Shown here: positions 45,190 to 56,287 of the stretch, in pieces | How the letters are laid out: each line of letters opens with the position of its first letter | How positions within the stretch are numbered: the stretch's first letter is position 1 | NCBI GenBank assembly: GCA_017311185.1 | Contig: JAESUZ010000772.1 | Span: 1 to 64,000 of the forward strand | Source: Proteles cristata cristata | Taxonomy: Eukaryota > Chordata > Mammalia > Carnivora > Hyaenidae | DNA: 64,000 bases | Direction of reading: 5' to 3' | Made by a program: the position numbers and the translations under genes | Notes under the pieces: model-generated | What the model saw: only the letters and a program-made list of their open reading frames with translations | What the model was told of the DNA's origin: nothing | Databases searched by the model: none

Positions 45190-45585
45190 TATTTCTTATT
45201 ATAAATCATAATATCACAGGTCATGCTGGAGTAAATTGAGCCTTTAATCCAATATGACTGGCGTCCTAATAAGAAGAGGAATATTTGGATTCAGACATAG
45301 AGATACATGGGGGTGGAGGTGTGTGCAGGGAGGATGCCGTGTGATGCCAGAGGCAGAGATTGGACTGGCTGCATCCACAGGCCACAGCAGCACACGGACT
45401 GGCAGCCACCACCAGAAGCCAGAAGAGGCAAGGAAGGATCCTACTCAGAGTCTCAGGGGACCACGCCCTGCTGACACCTTGATTTTGGACTTCCAGTCTC
45501 CAGAACTGTGAGAGGATACATTTCCGCCATTTTGTGCCAGCCGCTCTGTGGTACTCAGTTAGCTGCAGCCTGAGGAAACGAATGC
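45190..45585 (+). repeat. MLT1 (ERVL-MaLR) solo LTR
   Basis: CCAATATGACTGGCGTCCTAATAAGAAGAGG, GACATAGAGATACATGG, GCAGAGATTGGACTGGCTGCATCCACAGGCCA, CCACCACCAGAAGCCAGAAGAGGCAAGGAAGGATCC and CTTCCAGTCTCCAGAACTGTGAGAGGATACATTTC are in MLT1 order on the + strand. The ORF at 45254-45511 lies inside it and is not a gene. Confidence 0.88.
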
Positions 45586-47433
45586 AGTTACTCGCAAGCT
45601 GTTTTTTGCTCTCGTTTTTGTATCCCTTCCACCCCCAAACCCTGCTATCACATCCCTTTGGATCTAGGGCCTCCGAGTTTCCAAAATTGAAAATTAGCTA
45701 ATCTGAGTTAGCTTGAGAAGGGTAGAAGCCAATCTAAATACATTATCTTGTCAGACAACGTAGTTCATTTCTATTCCTTTTCATGAGAACGTTTTCACAT
45801 ATGCTCTCTAATTTAAAGAAGCAATTCTGATGTCAAGAATCTCAGGATGATCAGACAGCGGGCAGCACCACAGGAAGTCGGAGGAAATATCTTGGAGCTA
45901 GTCCCTACTGTTCTTCTAGCATTGTTGCAAATTCACACGATTCACTTCTAATGTTCTTCCCTAGTCCTTATTGTAGTTAAGTACAAGGATCAGGGATGAG
46001 CCTCCAAAGTCTTCCATTGTCACAAGTCTTGGATTACAGTCTTTCTCTCTACCTCTTCCCCTCACCGCGTCTTCAATACACACATAAACCGCTGGGCCTC
46101 ACTCTTCCTTCACATCCTGAACTTCATCTTCTCTTACTTCTATCCCATGGTAGCAGCAAGGTAGCACTAGGTAAGGCTGAAGTCGACGTTATTGTAGTTC
46201 AGAATCATTTCCAAAATCTTATGTTTTAAAACAACCTCTCTTTTGACTTCTCCAAGCCCCGTTAAAACTAAAAAATTGGCTTGCATTTTCCTGATTTCAA
46301 GCCCTCCCCCTACTCCGTAGAAATTTAGAGATCATTACCTAACTCCCCCCACGCTGTTGCTTTCCTTCCCTTGACAGACTCATAACTAATCCTGTACAAA
46401 AAGCTTAACTTTCTTCCTTGATGCCTTTGCTCCCTTAGATTTTACACTGGCATCTGCCCTATTTGTGACACTGTTTTCCTGTCCATGCTTTCAGACAATT
46501 GGATTTCTGGAAAAAATTGATCTATCATTTTTTGTAATAAACATATGTTTATGCAACTAAAACCGGGTCCTGCACTCAGCATTCCTTTACATCATGAATT
46601 GATCTTTAGTCATGTTCCCTATAGGGTCCTGAGAAATTTCTAGAATTTTGCTTAATCAAGGATGTACCTCTCTCACACATGACCTTGAATACCTCATCTT
46701 TGGATATGAGTATCCTCAATTTTCCTCTTCTCTTTCCTCTAAAAATAATTCACATATGACATAAAGGCAAGTGGACTCACTCATAGAATGGAATGGATTC
46801 TGTGAGAAAGGATGGCCCCTGGTATTTCAAACGCTGGGTTGTTTTAGTAAACCAAGAAGGGGTGAAATTAACGTCGACTAAAACGAATACTTCCAAGAAA
46901 TTCATTTTAAACACCTTCTTTTTCACTCACAAATTGCTCTTCCTTGTCTCGAAGGACAATAATGCCAAGAACAAAGAGGACAAAACAGCACCGCCTACTC
47001 GTCTTCGGACGGTCTGACCGTGGTGGTGCCTGAGCTAGCTCGGTCCGCCATCGTTTTCCTGGCACGCATCACACTGATGGACACAAGTCAGCAACGGAAA
47101 AGCCGCGTTGCGGGAGCGCCCGCTTGTGGCTTGGCACACCTCTCCCCCAAACCTGCCTGCTTGGTGATTAAAAAAGCAGTGTTTATTTATCTATCTATTT
47201 ATTTATTTTCGTATAATATTCTTTTACAGACCTGGCAGCCAAAGACAGCACCTGGAATCTTACCTCATCTCCCTGGATCTCAGCTTCCACAGCTGTCCTA
47301 AATTTTTCTTAGAGTGAAGAACACTGAACCATTCTCCCAGCACTTTTTAAAAACCACTAAATACCATTTCACAGAAAAAACAGGCTGGGAGTACTGAGCG
47401 TTGGTATGCCGATTAGAAAAAAGAATTATGGTT
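45586..47433. other. Unique stretch with a CpG-dense patch
   Basis: No transposable element recognised. 46985-47140 has unusually many CpGs for the window. The ORFs at 46793-47017 and 47020-47301 flank and cross the patch but show no domain. They could belong to a decayed retrocopy, which I cannot identify. Confidence 0.35.
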
Positions 47434-47495
47434 TTCTTTCTTTCTCTCTTTCTTTCTTTCCTTCCTTCCTTCTTTCTTTCTTTCTTTCTTTCTTT

Positions 47496-47531
<36 letters not shown>

Positions 47532-47544
47532 TTTTCTTACTTGC

Positions 47545-47589
<45 letters not shown>

Positions 47590-47612
47590 TTTCTTTTTCT
47601 TATGTATTTCAA
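47434..47612. repeat. (TTTC)n pyrimidine microsatellite
   Basis: TTTC/TTCC units run for about 180 bases with one interruption (TTTTTTCTTACTTGCTC). It encodes artefactual Phe/Leu/Ser-rich (+) and Lys/Glu-rich (-) ORFs. Unlike the one at 55728 it does not adjoin a recognisable LINE or SINE. Confidence 0.95.
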
Positions 47613-48114
47613 ATGCTTTGGAAAGAGGGAGTAAAAATCATTAGCTAATGAACAGAGCCAGTGTGGGGAGAACCAAAAATTTGAAAAAGAAGTAATTATT
47701 AATTCTAGAATAAAATATATAATCACTAAAATTGAAAATTCAAAGATTTAGGTAGCATTTAGATTAGGAAGCAAGTTATAAACTGGATAATAGTATATCT
47801 AATCAGACATAGAAATAATTTCTTCCAAGAACAGTAAACTTTTGGATATTTCTGCCCCTTTACAATGCTTTGCCTGGTTTGAATGACTTCCTTAAATCCT
47901 AATCTAAGCGTTTCATTAAGAAATCTTGTCATTATGAGGCCATGCATGAAAAATTCTAAGTCTGTTAAAGCCATTTTGTAATGCTGAATATGTATCTGAA
48001 GTGTATAACTTTTTCACTCTAACTTTTTTTTTTATATATATACTATGGAGTTTGTATTTTCTTTAGGTATGAATTGAAAATGGATTTGACTGTTTATGAC
48101 ATGTGTAAATAATA
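47613..48114. other. Unique noncoding stretch
   Basis: Nothing recognisable beyond a poly-T/TA patch near 48024-48044. Confidence 0.4.
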
Positions 48115-48345
48115 ATGGTGATCACTTATTAAGCCTTTACTTATACCAGGCCATCTGTGAAGGATATTTACATGTACTTATCATCTGATTCTCCAACAAA
48201 TCTGTGAGGAAGTGCTGTTAGTTTCCTCGTTATCAGATAAGGAAACCAAGTCTTAGACTGAATATCTAGGGATACCTAGCCAGCAAGCATAAGGATTTGA
48301 ACCAACATAACCAATCTCTGTAGCCCATACTCTCAACAATGACAT
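48115..48345 (-). repeat. MIR relic
   Basis: GTGATCACTTATTAAGCCTTTACTTATACCAGGCC...TTTACATGTACTTATCATCTGATTCTCCAACAA...GAGGAAGTGCTGTTAGTTTCC...GATAAGGAAACCAAGTC...CTAGCCAGCAAGCATAAGGATTTGAACC is a near full-length reverse MIR. Confidence 0.85.
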
Positions 48346-48502
48346 TATTTTACCTCCGTACATATGGACTGAGAGCTAAAGCAATGAGTTTTGATTCAGT
48401 AATGAACTGTCAGCTTTCTCTACATGAGACCAACCAATTGAATTGTTAAATATTTTTCTCCAACTGAATAGATGGCATTTTAAATCAATACTTTGCTTGT
48501 TG

Positions 48503-48690
48503 GAAGCCACTGGGTGGTTCAGTCTGTTAAGAATCTGATTCTTGCTTTTGGCTCAGGATGTGATCTCATCATTTTGTGGACTCAAGCCCCTGCTTGGGAT
48601 TCTCTGTCTCCCTCTCTCTTTCTCCCTCCCCCGCTGTCTGTCTGTCTGTCTCTCTCAGGATTGATAAATAAACTTTAAAAAAATTAAGAA
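48503..48690 (+). mobile_element. Felid SINE with internal deletion
   Basis: CCACTGGGTGGTTCAGTCTGTTAAG head with an inserted TTGCTTTTGGCTC, then GACTCAAGCCCCTGCTTGGGATTCTCTGTCTCCC. The usual GGGCTCTGTGCTGACAGCTCAGAGCC part is missing. AATACTTTGCTTGTTG (48487-48502) and AACACTTTGCTTCTTG (48691-48706) match 14/16. Confidence 0.92.
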
Positions 48691-48706
48691 AACACTTTGC
48701 TTCTTG

Positions 48707-49935
48707 CAGACCTACTGGATCCTAAATGTTTCTCCCTCTCCTTTTAAATTTTCCTTCTGGTTTTCTTTTCTCAATGCTATTTTAGAATATTCACAAATTT
48801 AATTTCTTAATTCACTTCAAAATGCTTTGACATAATATGAGTTCTTAAAAACAACATAAAAGCCTAACAGTTAAACCAACACTTGATTTGGGCTAAAACC
48901 TAAAGATATGGAAAAGAATGCATCTTTCAGTCCTCTAATTTTGCAAATAAACTGTTGTTTTTCTTATCCACTTTCATTAGTCCGTTGGTTTGACAATATA
49001 CTGCTGAAAGAGCAGAATCTAAGAGAAATTTTAGCTTTGAATCATCCATGAAGGTCTTTGACTGCTTTTGGGTTATCCTAGGTGCAGGTAGATCTATCTT
49101 CGGGTTAATTTTAAACCTTAACCGTTGTGCTGACTCTTCAAATGGTCTACAATTTACATGTCTTTTGTGTTTATGTGAATGCTTCTAGAGTACAGTCATC
49201 AGCATCCTGAGCTTCCTGAATGCCTATCGCAAGAAATTTTATGACTCTGATAACCTCTCAGGCAAAAAAGTTTTCTAAAAGATGGAAATTCAGCCAAATC
49301 CTAGCTTCCAGATTCCCTATTTCACCTAAAATTGTCTTTCTTTGGAAAAAGTTTGGAGGACCATTTATTTCACACTGTCAAATAAGGTTTAGATACATAC
49401 TATGAAATCTGTTTGTATATGTCAGAGGAGATGGTAGTCAACAGTGTCGATATGTGCTGGCTAAGGAAATTAATATAAGGAGACCCTGATGCTTGACAAA
49501 TATAATGTGGTAAATATATTCTTACTAAGTCTTTACAATCACTGAAATTTGGATTATGTTTTAGTGGAGATATAATACAGTCATATTTGGTGACTTGATT
49601 TTAAAATAATGTGATTAAAATTTATCTTTAGTCTTCATGGTATAATCATGATACATCAAGACTAATGCTTTAATTTTTCCACAAACTTAAAGTAATAATC
49701 TCCTGGATGCTTGCTATTTTTGGCTGGTATAACATTTCCCAATTATCAGTAAAATATTTTCCCATGTAATTTCATCATCCTTGTGACATATACCCCTATG
49801 CTTAGAAAAAGTAATTAGTGGTTAATGAAAACAATTGGCTCGTTAAGAAAAGAGAAATTCCCTCCAAGGGAGTTTTAGGAAACATGGGAAGATTTTTAAA
49901 TCTATCAAAGTCATGCACTTGCTTTAGTTTAGACT
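48707..49935. other. Unique AT-rich noncoding stretch
   Basis: No transposable element or exon recognised. The short ORF at 49220-49405 has no domain. Confidence 0.4.
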
Positions 49936-49950
49936 TCCTATATGACACCT

Positions 49951-50170
49951 ATTATTTTTAATGTTTATTTATTTATTTTGAGAGAGAGTACAAGTGGGGG
50001 AAGGAGAAGAGAGAGAGAGAGAGATAGAGAGAGAGAAACAAAGAATCTGAAGCAGGCTCCAGGCTCTGAGCTGTCAGCACAGAGCCCGACGCAAGGCTTG
50101 AACCCATGAATTGTGAGATCATGACCTGAGCTGAAATAGGACGCTCAACCCACTAAGCTACCCAGACACC
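49951..50170 (-). mobile_element. Felid SINE
   Basis: On the - strand: GGTGTCTGGGTAGCTTAGTGGG, CATGATCTCACAATTCATGGGTTCAAGCC, GCTGACAGCTCAGAGCCTGGAGCCTGCTTCAGATTC, an expanded (TC)n and AAATAAATAAACATT. TCCTATATGACACCT (49936) and TCCTGTATGATGTGT (50171) give a weak duplication (11/15). Confidence 0.92.
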
Positions 50171-50479
50171 TCCTGTATGATGTGTTTTTGATAATAAGCC
50201 ATGCTTGCCGCTACACAGAGGGAAGTGAGTGAGGCTTGGAAAGAAGGGATAGTTTACATACGGGATGTAGAGAAATTTCATAGCAGGGGTGGTTGTGTCC
50301 CATGCATAACAATGGTTGAAAATTATGTTAAAGGAAACAGCATTTTCTAAGACGCCATGACAATTTAGGATAATATGTTGTCACACAGAATTATGACATC
50401 ATAATGTCATTATTAAGACAGTAACAAAATGTGGCTACCTTATATTAAAATACTTAGATTTTTTTTTCACCTGTGGCAT

Positions 50480-50855
50480 TTGTATTGTTTGCTGTGACTG
50501 CCCTAACAAAGTGCCACAGACTGGATGCTTTAAGCAACAGAAATTTATCTTCTCATACTTCCGGAAACTAGAAGTCCAAAATAAAAGTATTCGCAGGGTT
50601 GGTTTCTTCCAAGGCCTCTCTCCTTGGCTTGTAGGATGCCATCTTCTCCTGTGCTTCACATGAATATCCTTCTGTGTCCTAATCTCCTCTTCCTATAGGG
50701 ACACCAATCATAGTCGATTACGGCCCATCTTCATTGGCCTCGTTTAACCTTAATTAGCTTTTTGAAGGCCTCATCTATCCAAATACAGTTATATTCAGAT
50801 GTACTGGGGTTCAGGATGTAACATAAATTTGGGGGACAAAATTCAGCCTATAACT
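50480..50855 (-). repeat. MLT1 (ERVL-MaLR) solo LTR
   Basis: TGTATTGTTTGCTGTGACTGCCCTAACAAAGTGCCACAGACTGG, ACAGAAATTTATCTTCTCATACTTCCGGAAACTAGAAGTCC, CTTCTGTGTCCTAATCTCCTCTTCCTATAGGGACACC and GGGGGACAAAATTCAGCC are reverse-complement MLT1 in order. The ORF at 50435-50659 is not a gene. Confidence 0.88.
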
Positions 50856-51415
50856 ATCTAAATATATTAATTTTGTATATAGATCTTTATTTGTCCAGGC
50901 TTTCTGTATCGTTCATATTTCCTCTATATCTCATGTTTCAGTCAACATGATATATTGATTTCACAGAAAATCCATTTTATACAAAACAGGTGTTTGATTA
51001 TAAAGAGAAATATTTATTAGATTGTAACGTCAGTCATATATTGGATATCTGAATTAATCTACCAGATTTATTTTAAATATTTAATTTATTTTTACATGAT
51101 TAAGCCGAATAGTCTACTCAAGCCCTCAAAAATATAATGCTAACGAAATCATACATATTTCAGCACATCGGCCAGCTAGCTTTTATGTCCTAAAAAAAAG
51201 TACTTAGTAAATAGTCACCACATTTTTAAAACAAAATTATAGAAAACTTTCTCCTGAACATGTTCAAAAATTAAGTAAAATGGTTATATGATGGACCTGT
51301 GTGGGTGTGTATATTTGTGTGTGTATATGTGTTTGTATGTCTGTGTGACTATAAAATGGTACTTGGATTTTTAGGTTCTCAGTGAAAACATATTGATTAC
51401 CATATTTTATTCTTA
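50856..51415. other. Unique AT-rich noncoding stretch
   Basis: No element recognised. A degenerate GT-rich patch lies near 51297-51346. Confidence 0.4.
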
Positions 51416-51436
51416 TTTTTAAAATAATTTAATTTA

Positions 51437-51630
51437 ACTTTTTAAAATGTTTACTTATTTATTTTTGAGGGAGAGAGGATGAGGTAGAGAGAGAAAGAGA
51501 AAGAATCCCAAGCAGGCTTTACACTGTCAGCACAGAGCCCAACATGGGGCTTGAACCCACAAACTGTGAGATCATGGCCTCAGCCAAAGTGGAGTTGGGT
51601 GCTTAACCAACTGAGCCACCCAAGTGCCTC
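51437..51630 (-). mobile_element. Carnivore SINE
   Basis: On the - strand: AGGCACTTGGGTGGCTCAGTTGGTTAAGCACC, CATGATCTCACAGTTTGTGGGTTCAAGCCCC, GCTGACAGTGTAAAGCCTGCTTGGGATTC and AAATAAATAAGTAAACATT. It is of the older 'TTGGGATTC' type. The AT-rich flanks are similar but too simple to call a duplication. Confidence 0.92.
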
Positions 51631-51649
51631 TTTTGTTTAAATTAATTTT

Positions 51650-52527
51650 AATGTGCATTAAAATAGTGTGACTCTATATGTTTATTTTCATATAGTAACA
51701 GTAAAACATTGACATGTAATAGTAAACATTTTAAACAGCATAGTTGAGAAAGAAGTAAACTTCCATTACTATTCCTTTAAAAATCTGTTGTCTTTTTTCT
51801 TCAACGTAATATTCACATATTTTATTTAATGTTGTATTCAAACACCTCAAACTTCAAAAAATACACTTAAAAAGTTTTGTTGTAAACTTGCACATGTTAC
51901 AAATTCTAGAGAGATCACCAGGTGCTATCAGCGGATCCTGCAATATTTCTGCACAAATCTTGCTATCCAAAATACCTCTTCTTTTTTTATTAATTTTTAT
52001 CTCTTCTATAAAAAAGTGTTTATAAAACATTAATGGGCAATTTCGCTTCAGTTTCCTGAGAGACATTTCTGCTGCATCAGATCTTATATTTGCCACAATA
52101 CAGAATTCCCTTTCCCAGTACTTCTACTTATTTCCCAGTAGGCCTCACCATCTGCTATTGATGCCTGTCTGAAGCAGAAAATTCCTCCTCAGTCAATTCT
52201 TGTTCAAATATTACTCTCCCATACTTCCACCTTCCTCGGCTACAAATTGCTCCTGTATATTTGTACCCCAAAGTCAAATCTGCACATAACTATCTTCAAA
52301 GTTTATTTAATGACCAAGTGCCTTTTAATCTACTGAACCCAAAGGCAAAAAGGAAGAGTATTAGAAGTTTCAGAACTCTAAAGAAGAAAGCTACCTGAGA
52401 ATTTACATATCACATGCAGATATTTCTTAAACAGCCAAAAATTATTTCCCATAAAATCCTTCACAAATTTGTATTGTTTCTATGCAAATATATGTAATTT
52501 GATCTTTTGGAAAATCATGGTGCTATA
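51650..52527. other. Unique AT-rich noncoding stretch
   Basis: No element or exon recognised. The - strand ORF at 51854-52096 has no domain. Confidence 0.4.
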
Positions 52528-52544
52528 TTGGATTCTTTATTTCT

Positions 52545-52762
52545 TTTTCTTTTTTTTTAATGTTTTATTTATTTCTAAGAGAGAGAGAGACAGCGTGAAC
52601 AGGGGAGGGTCAGAGAGAGAGGGAGTCACAGACTGAATCAGGCTCCAGGCTCCGAGCTGGCAGTCAGCACAGAGCCTGACGCGGGGCTCGAACCCACGAA
52701 CCGCGAGATCATGACCTAAGCGAAAGTCGGACGCTTAACCGACTAAGCCACCCAGGCGGCCC
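52545..52762 (-). mobile_element. Young felid SINE, diagnostic subfamily
   Basis: Nearly intact and carries CATGACCTAAGCGAAAGTCGG, CTGGCAGTCAGCAC, GTCACAGACTG and TTTCTAAGAGAG on the + strand, like the copies at 36450, 43285 and 57608. TTGGATTCTTTATTTCT at 52528-52544 and 52763-52779 is an identical 17-bp duplication, indicating recent insertion. Confidence 0.96.
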
Positions 52763-52779
52763 TTGGATTCTTTATTTCT

Positions 52780-53224
52780 CATTTCTTTTTATCCTTAAGT
52801 TATATTATACACTTAAAAATACTTGATACAGAACATGTTTTATATTTTTTCCCTCATTTTACTGACATGGGATTTGTCAGGTGACCTTCATTTTTGTGGA
52901 TGCAGAGTGGGAAACTTTATCCATTCAGGGATCACAAGAAAGGCTGTAACAATCTTAATTAAAGACTTATGGACAGCTGCACAAACAGGACAGCTATCCA
53001 CCAATTAAATTAAAAAATAATATTTTTTCAGTGTATGTATAGAAAAAAAGATCTGTTTTTATAGGCATAGTATGAGAATTCCAAGAAAAAAATGTACATT
53101 GTTACTTTTAGGTGATACAAAAACTTGAACACAATATCAAACTCCACCAATTGAAATAACCAAATAAATACTGTACAAAGGATAAATTTGTTTCATTACT
53201 GGAAGTAAAGGAACAGGACTACTA
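52780..53224. other. Unique AT-rich noncoding stretch
   Basis: Nothing recognisable. Confidence 0.4.
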
Positions 53225-53555
53225 TATTTATGTCCCCCAAAAGTCATATGTTGAAATTCCACCTTCTCAAGATGATGATAATAGAAGGTGGGGCCTTTAG
53301 GGGGTAATTGGGCTCTGCCCTCATAATTGAGACTAGTATTCTATAGAAGAGACACAGAGACCTAACTGGTCCCTTGTGAAGAGAAAGTGAGAAGTAGGCA
53401 GTGTGCAACCCAGAATCCAACCATGTTAGCACCCTGGTCTAACGTGGACTTCCAGTCTCCAGAACTTGTGAGAAATACATTTCTGTGGTTTGTTAGCAAC
53501 TCAGACTGTAGTATTTTGTTACAGCAGCCCAAGCAATCTAAGTTATGTATTAATG
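53225..53555 (+). repeat. MaLR-like LTR relic
   Basis: TATTTATGTCCCCCAAAAGTCATATGTTGAAATTCCACC, GATGATAATAGAAGGTGGGGCCTTTAGGGGGTAATTGGG, GGACTTCCAGTCTCCAGAACTTGTGAGAAATACATTTCTG and TAGTATTTTGTTACAGCAGCCCAAGCA are in the order of a mammalian MaLR-type LTR on the + strand. I do not assign a subfamily. Confidence 0.75.
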
Positions 53556-54125
53556 CTCAATTGCCACAATAATACTTAATAACAAACAACTTTAGAACTT
53601 CAGTGATATATGAAAATCAGTGCTGCTGTTCCTGTGCTTGGGAGTGCGTGGGAGTTTAGTAGCCCCCTTGAGCTCAGCTGGGCTTACTCACCTCTTCGGA
53701 GACCTACTGACTGCTGGTTTATCTATGTTGGCCTCCACTCAGGAGTTTGGGTAGTTGAACTCTACTCCATGTTTTTATGATCCTTAGGCCAGCCAAAACA
53801 TGCTTCTATGATGACTGCAGAATCCAAAAGAAGCAGAAATACACAAGGGCTTTTGCACCTACGTTCAGAACTAACACATGTTTATTTTGCCCCATTCTTT
53901 TGTCCAAAGCAGCTGACATAGCCTTGCCCAGAGTCTGAGTGTAAGGGCATTAGAAAGTTACATTGTAAAGGGTGTTACTGTAGGAAGGATTGTGGAACTG
54001 GTGCTGTTTTTCAATTTGCCAAAAGATGAAAGGAATTTCAAGGAGTTTCTAAAAGCACTCCAGGTTCAATGATCTCTTGGAATTTGATCTACAACAAAAC
54101 TGGAACCTTAACCTTGAAACCATGT
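53556..54125. other. Unique noncoding stretch
   Basis: No element recognised with confidence. Confidence 0.4.
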
Positions 54126-54140
54126 AAAAATAGAATTTCT

Positions 54141-54341
54141 TTTTTTAATTAATTTCTTTAGTTTGAGAGAGACAGAGATAGCATGAATGTGGGAGGGACA
54201 GAGAGAGAGGGAGAGAGAAAGAATCCCAAGCAGGCTCCACACTGTCAGCATAGAGCCCGAAGTAGGGCTCAAACTCAAAAAACTATGAGATCACGACCAG
54301 AGCCAAAATCAAGAGTTAGACAGTTAGCTGACTGAGCCACT
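54141..54341 (-). mobile_element. Carnivore SINE lacking the extreme 5' head
   Basis: On the - strand it begins GTGGCTCAGTCAGC, so about 10 bases of the usual head start are absent (5' truncation). The rest is the 'TTGGGATTC' type ending AATTAATTAAAAAAAG. AAAAATAGAATTTCT (54126-54140) and AAATATAGAATTTCT (54342-54356) match 14/15. Confidence 0.93.
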
Positions 54342-54442
54342 AAATATAGAATTTCTAAAACATGGTGTAAACAGATTTTTGGCAAAGGTACAAAATCAAT
54401 AGAGTTTTCAACAAATAGTGTTGAAGCAATTGGACATCCTTA

Positions 54443-54461
54443 GACAACAACAACAACAACA
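54443..54461. repeat. (CAA)n short run
   Basis: About six ACA/CAA units lie within the old L1M sequence, replacing an A-rich ORF2 segment. Confidence 0.85.
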
Positions 54462-55727
54462 AGAAAAGAAAACAAATAAGCAAAAATCTTTGAACTAAGT
54501 CTCAGAACTTACACAAAAACTAGCACAAAATGGATCTTAGACTTAAATATAAAATATAATATAAAACTTTTAGGAAAACAATTTGGAGAAAAGTTAGAGC
54601 TCTAGGGCTAGACAAAGCATTCCTCTGGTTGACACCAAAATCATAATCCATCAAAAGAAAAATCGATAAATTTGACTTCATCCATATTGAACACATTTGC
54701 TCTACAGAAAGACTATTGAGAAGATGAAAAGACAAGTTCCAGGGTGGGAGAAAATATCTGCAAATCATCAATGGGGCAGAAGATCAGTGTCTAGAATATG
54801 TATAGAACTCTCAGGCTCAACAGTAAAAATATAAAGACAATATAATTAGAATCTGGGCAGAAGCTATAATAGATATTTCTCTGAAGATATGTACATGGCA
54901 AGTAAGCACATGAAAATAAGTCCAACATCATTAGCCATTAAAGAAATGAAAATGAAAACTACAATGAGATATCACTGTACATCTATTAGAATGGTTAAAA
55001 TAGGAAATAGTAATAACACCAAATGTTGGGGAAGATACAAGGAAACTAGTTGACTCACACATTGTTGATGGGAATGTGAAATGGCACATCTTCCCTAGAA
55101 AAGAATTTTTTTGTGATTTTGTTTTTATTATATTTGTTAAAAAATAAATTATGCAGTTACTATACAATCCAGCAATTATACTACTGGGCATTTATCCAAA
55201 GAAATGAAGACTTGTGTTCCCACATCCCCACATACAAACGTTTATTGCAGCTTTATTCATAATAACCAAGAACTGGAAACAACCGAGATGTCCTTCAATG
55301 AGTAAATGGTTAAATAAACAGGGGTATATCCATAGGGTAGAATAGTACTCAGTAATACAAGTATCAAATTATTGACACATGCAATGACCTGGACCAGCCT
55401 CCAGTAACTTCTATTGAAGGAAAAATTCATCAACTCAAAAAGTTTATATAAGGTAGGGTTCCTTTTTGAAAAAAATGTTTGAAATGATTTTTTTTTTTTT
55501 TAATGAAGAACAGTTTAGTGGTTGCCAGGGCTAAAGGGGGTGGGGGTGTGGGAGGAAGACAGGATGTAGGCGTGGCCATAAAAGACACCATAAGAGAGCC
55601 GTGTGGTGATGGAAATGTTCTGTATCTTGGCTGTATCAGTCTGCATCCTGGTGTGATATTGTGTTACAATCTTGCCAGGGGTTACTATTGGGGGAAACCG
55701 GATAAAGATATACACAGGAGATTCTTT

Positions 55728-55729
<2 letters not shown>

Positions 55730-55782
<53 letters not shown>

Positions 55783-55799
55783 CTCTCTCTCTCTTTCTT

Positions 55800-55844
<45 letters not shown>

Positions 55845-55849
55845 TTCTC

Positions 55850-55930
<81 letters not shown>

Positions 55931-56035
55931 CTTTCTTTCTCTCTCTCTCTCTCTTTCGTCTCTCTCTTTCTCTCTTCTTTTTCTTTCTTTCTTTCTTTCT
56001 TTCTCTCTTTCTCTCTCTCTCTCTCTGTCTTTCTT

Positions 56036-56066
<31 letters not shown>

Positions 56067-56092
56067 TTCTTTCTTTCTTTCATTCTTTCTTC
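55730..56092 (-). repeat. (GAAA)n/(GA)n microsatellite grown from the L1 tail
   Basis: Read on the + strand it is about 363 bases of TTTC and TC blocks with rare G. It sits exactly where the poly(A) tail of the - strand L1 should be, between the L1 3' UTR (CAAATAGTTTATTGTCAG from 56092) and the left target-site duplication CACAGGAGATTCTTTTC. It generates the spurious 203-, 181- and 132-codon ORFs here. Confidence 0.95.
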
Positions 56093-56287
56093 AAATAGTT
56101 TATTGTCAGATTAGTTTCCACATAATACCCAGTGCTCATCCCCACAAGTGTCCTCCTCCATGCCCATCTCCCCCCCTCCCCCCACATCCATCAGTCCTCA
56201 GTTTTTGTCAGCATTAGAGTCTCTCATGGTTTGCCTCTCTCCCTTTCCCCCATCATTTCCCACCTCCTTCTACCCCTAGTTCCTCTG

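Noticed and set aside
45254..45511. 85-codon + strand ORF with basic residues
   Set aside because: It lies inside the MLT1 LTR, and the sequence is explained by the repeat.
55503..56217. Long ORFs (203, 181 and 132 codons) rich in Phe/Leu/Ser or Lys/Glu/Arg
   Set aside because: They translate the (TTTC)n/(TC)n tail of the L1 in different frames; no protein family is involved.
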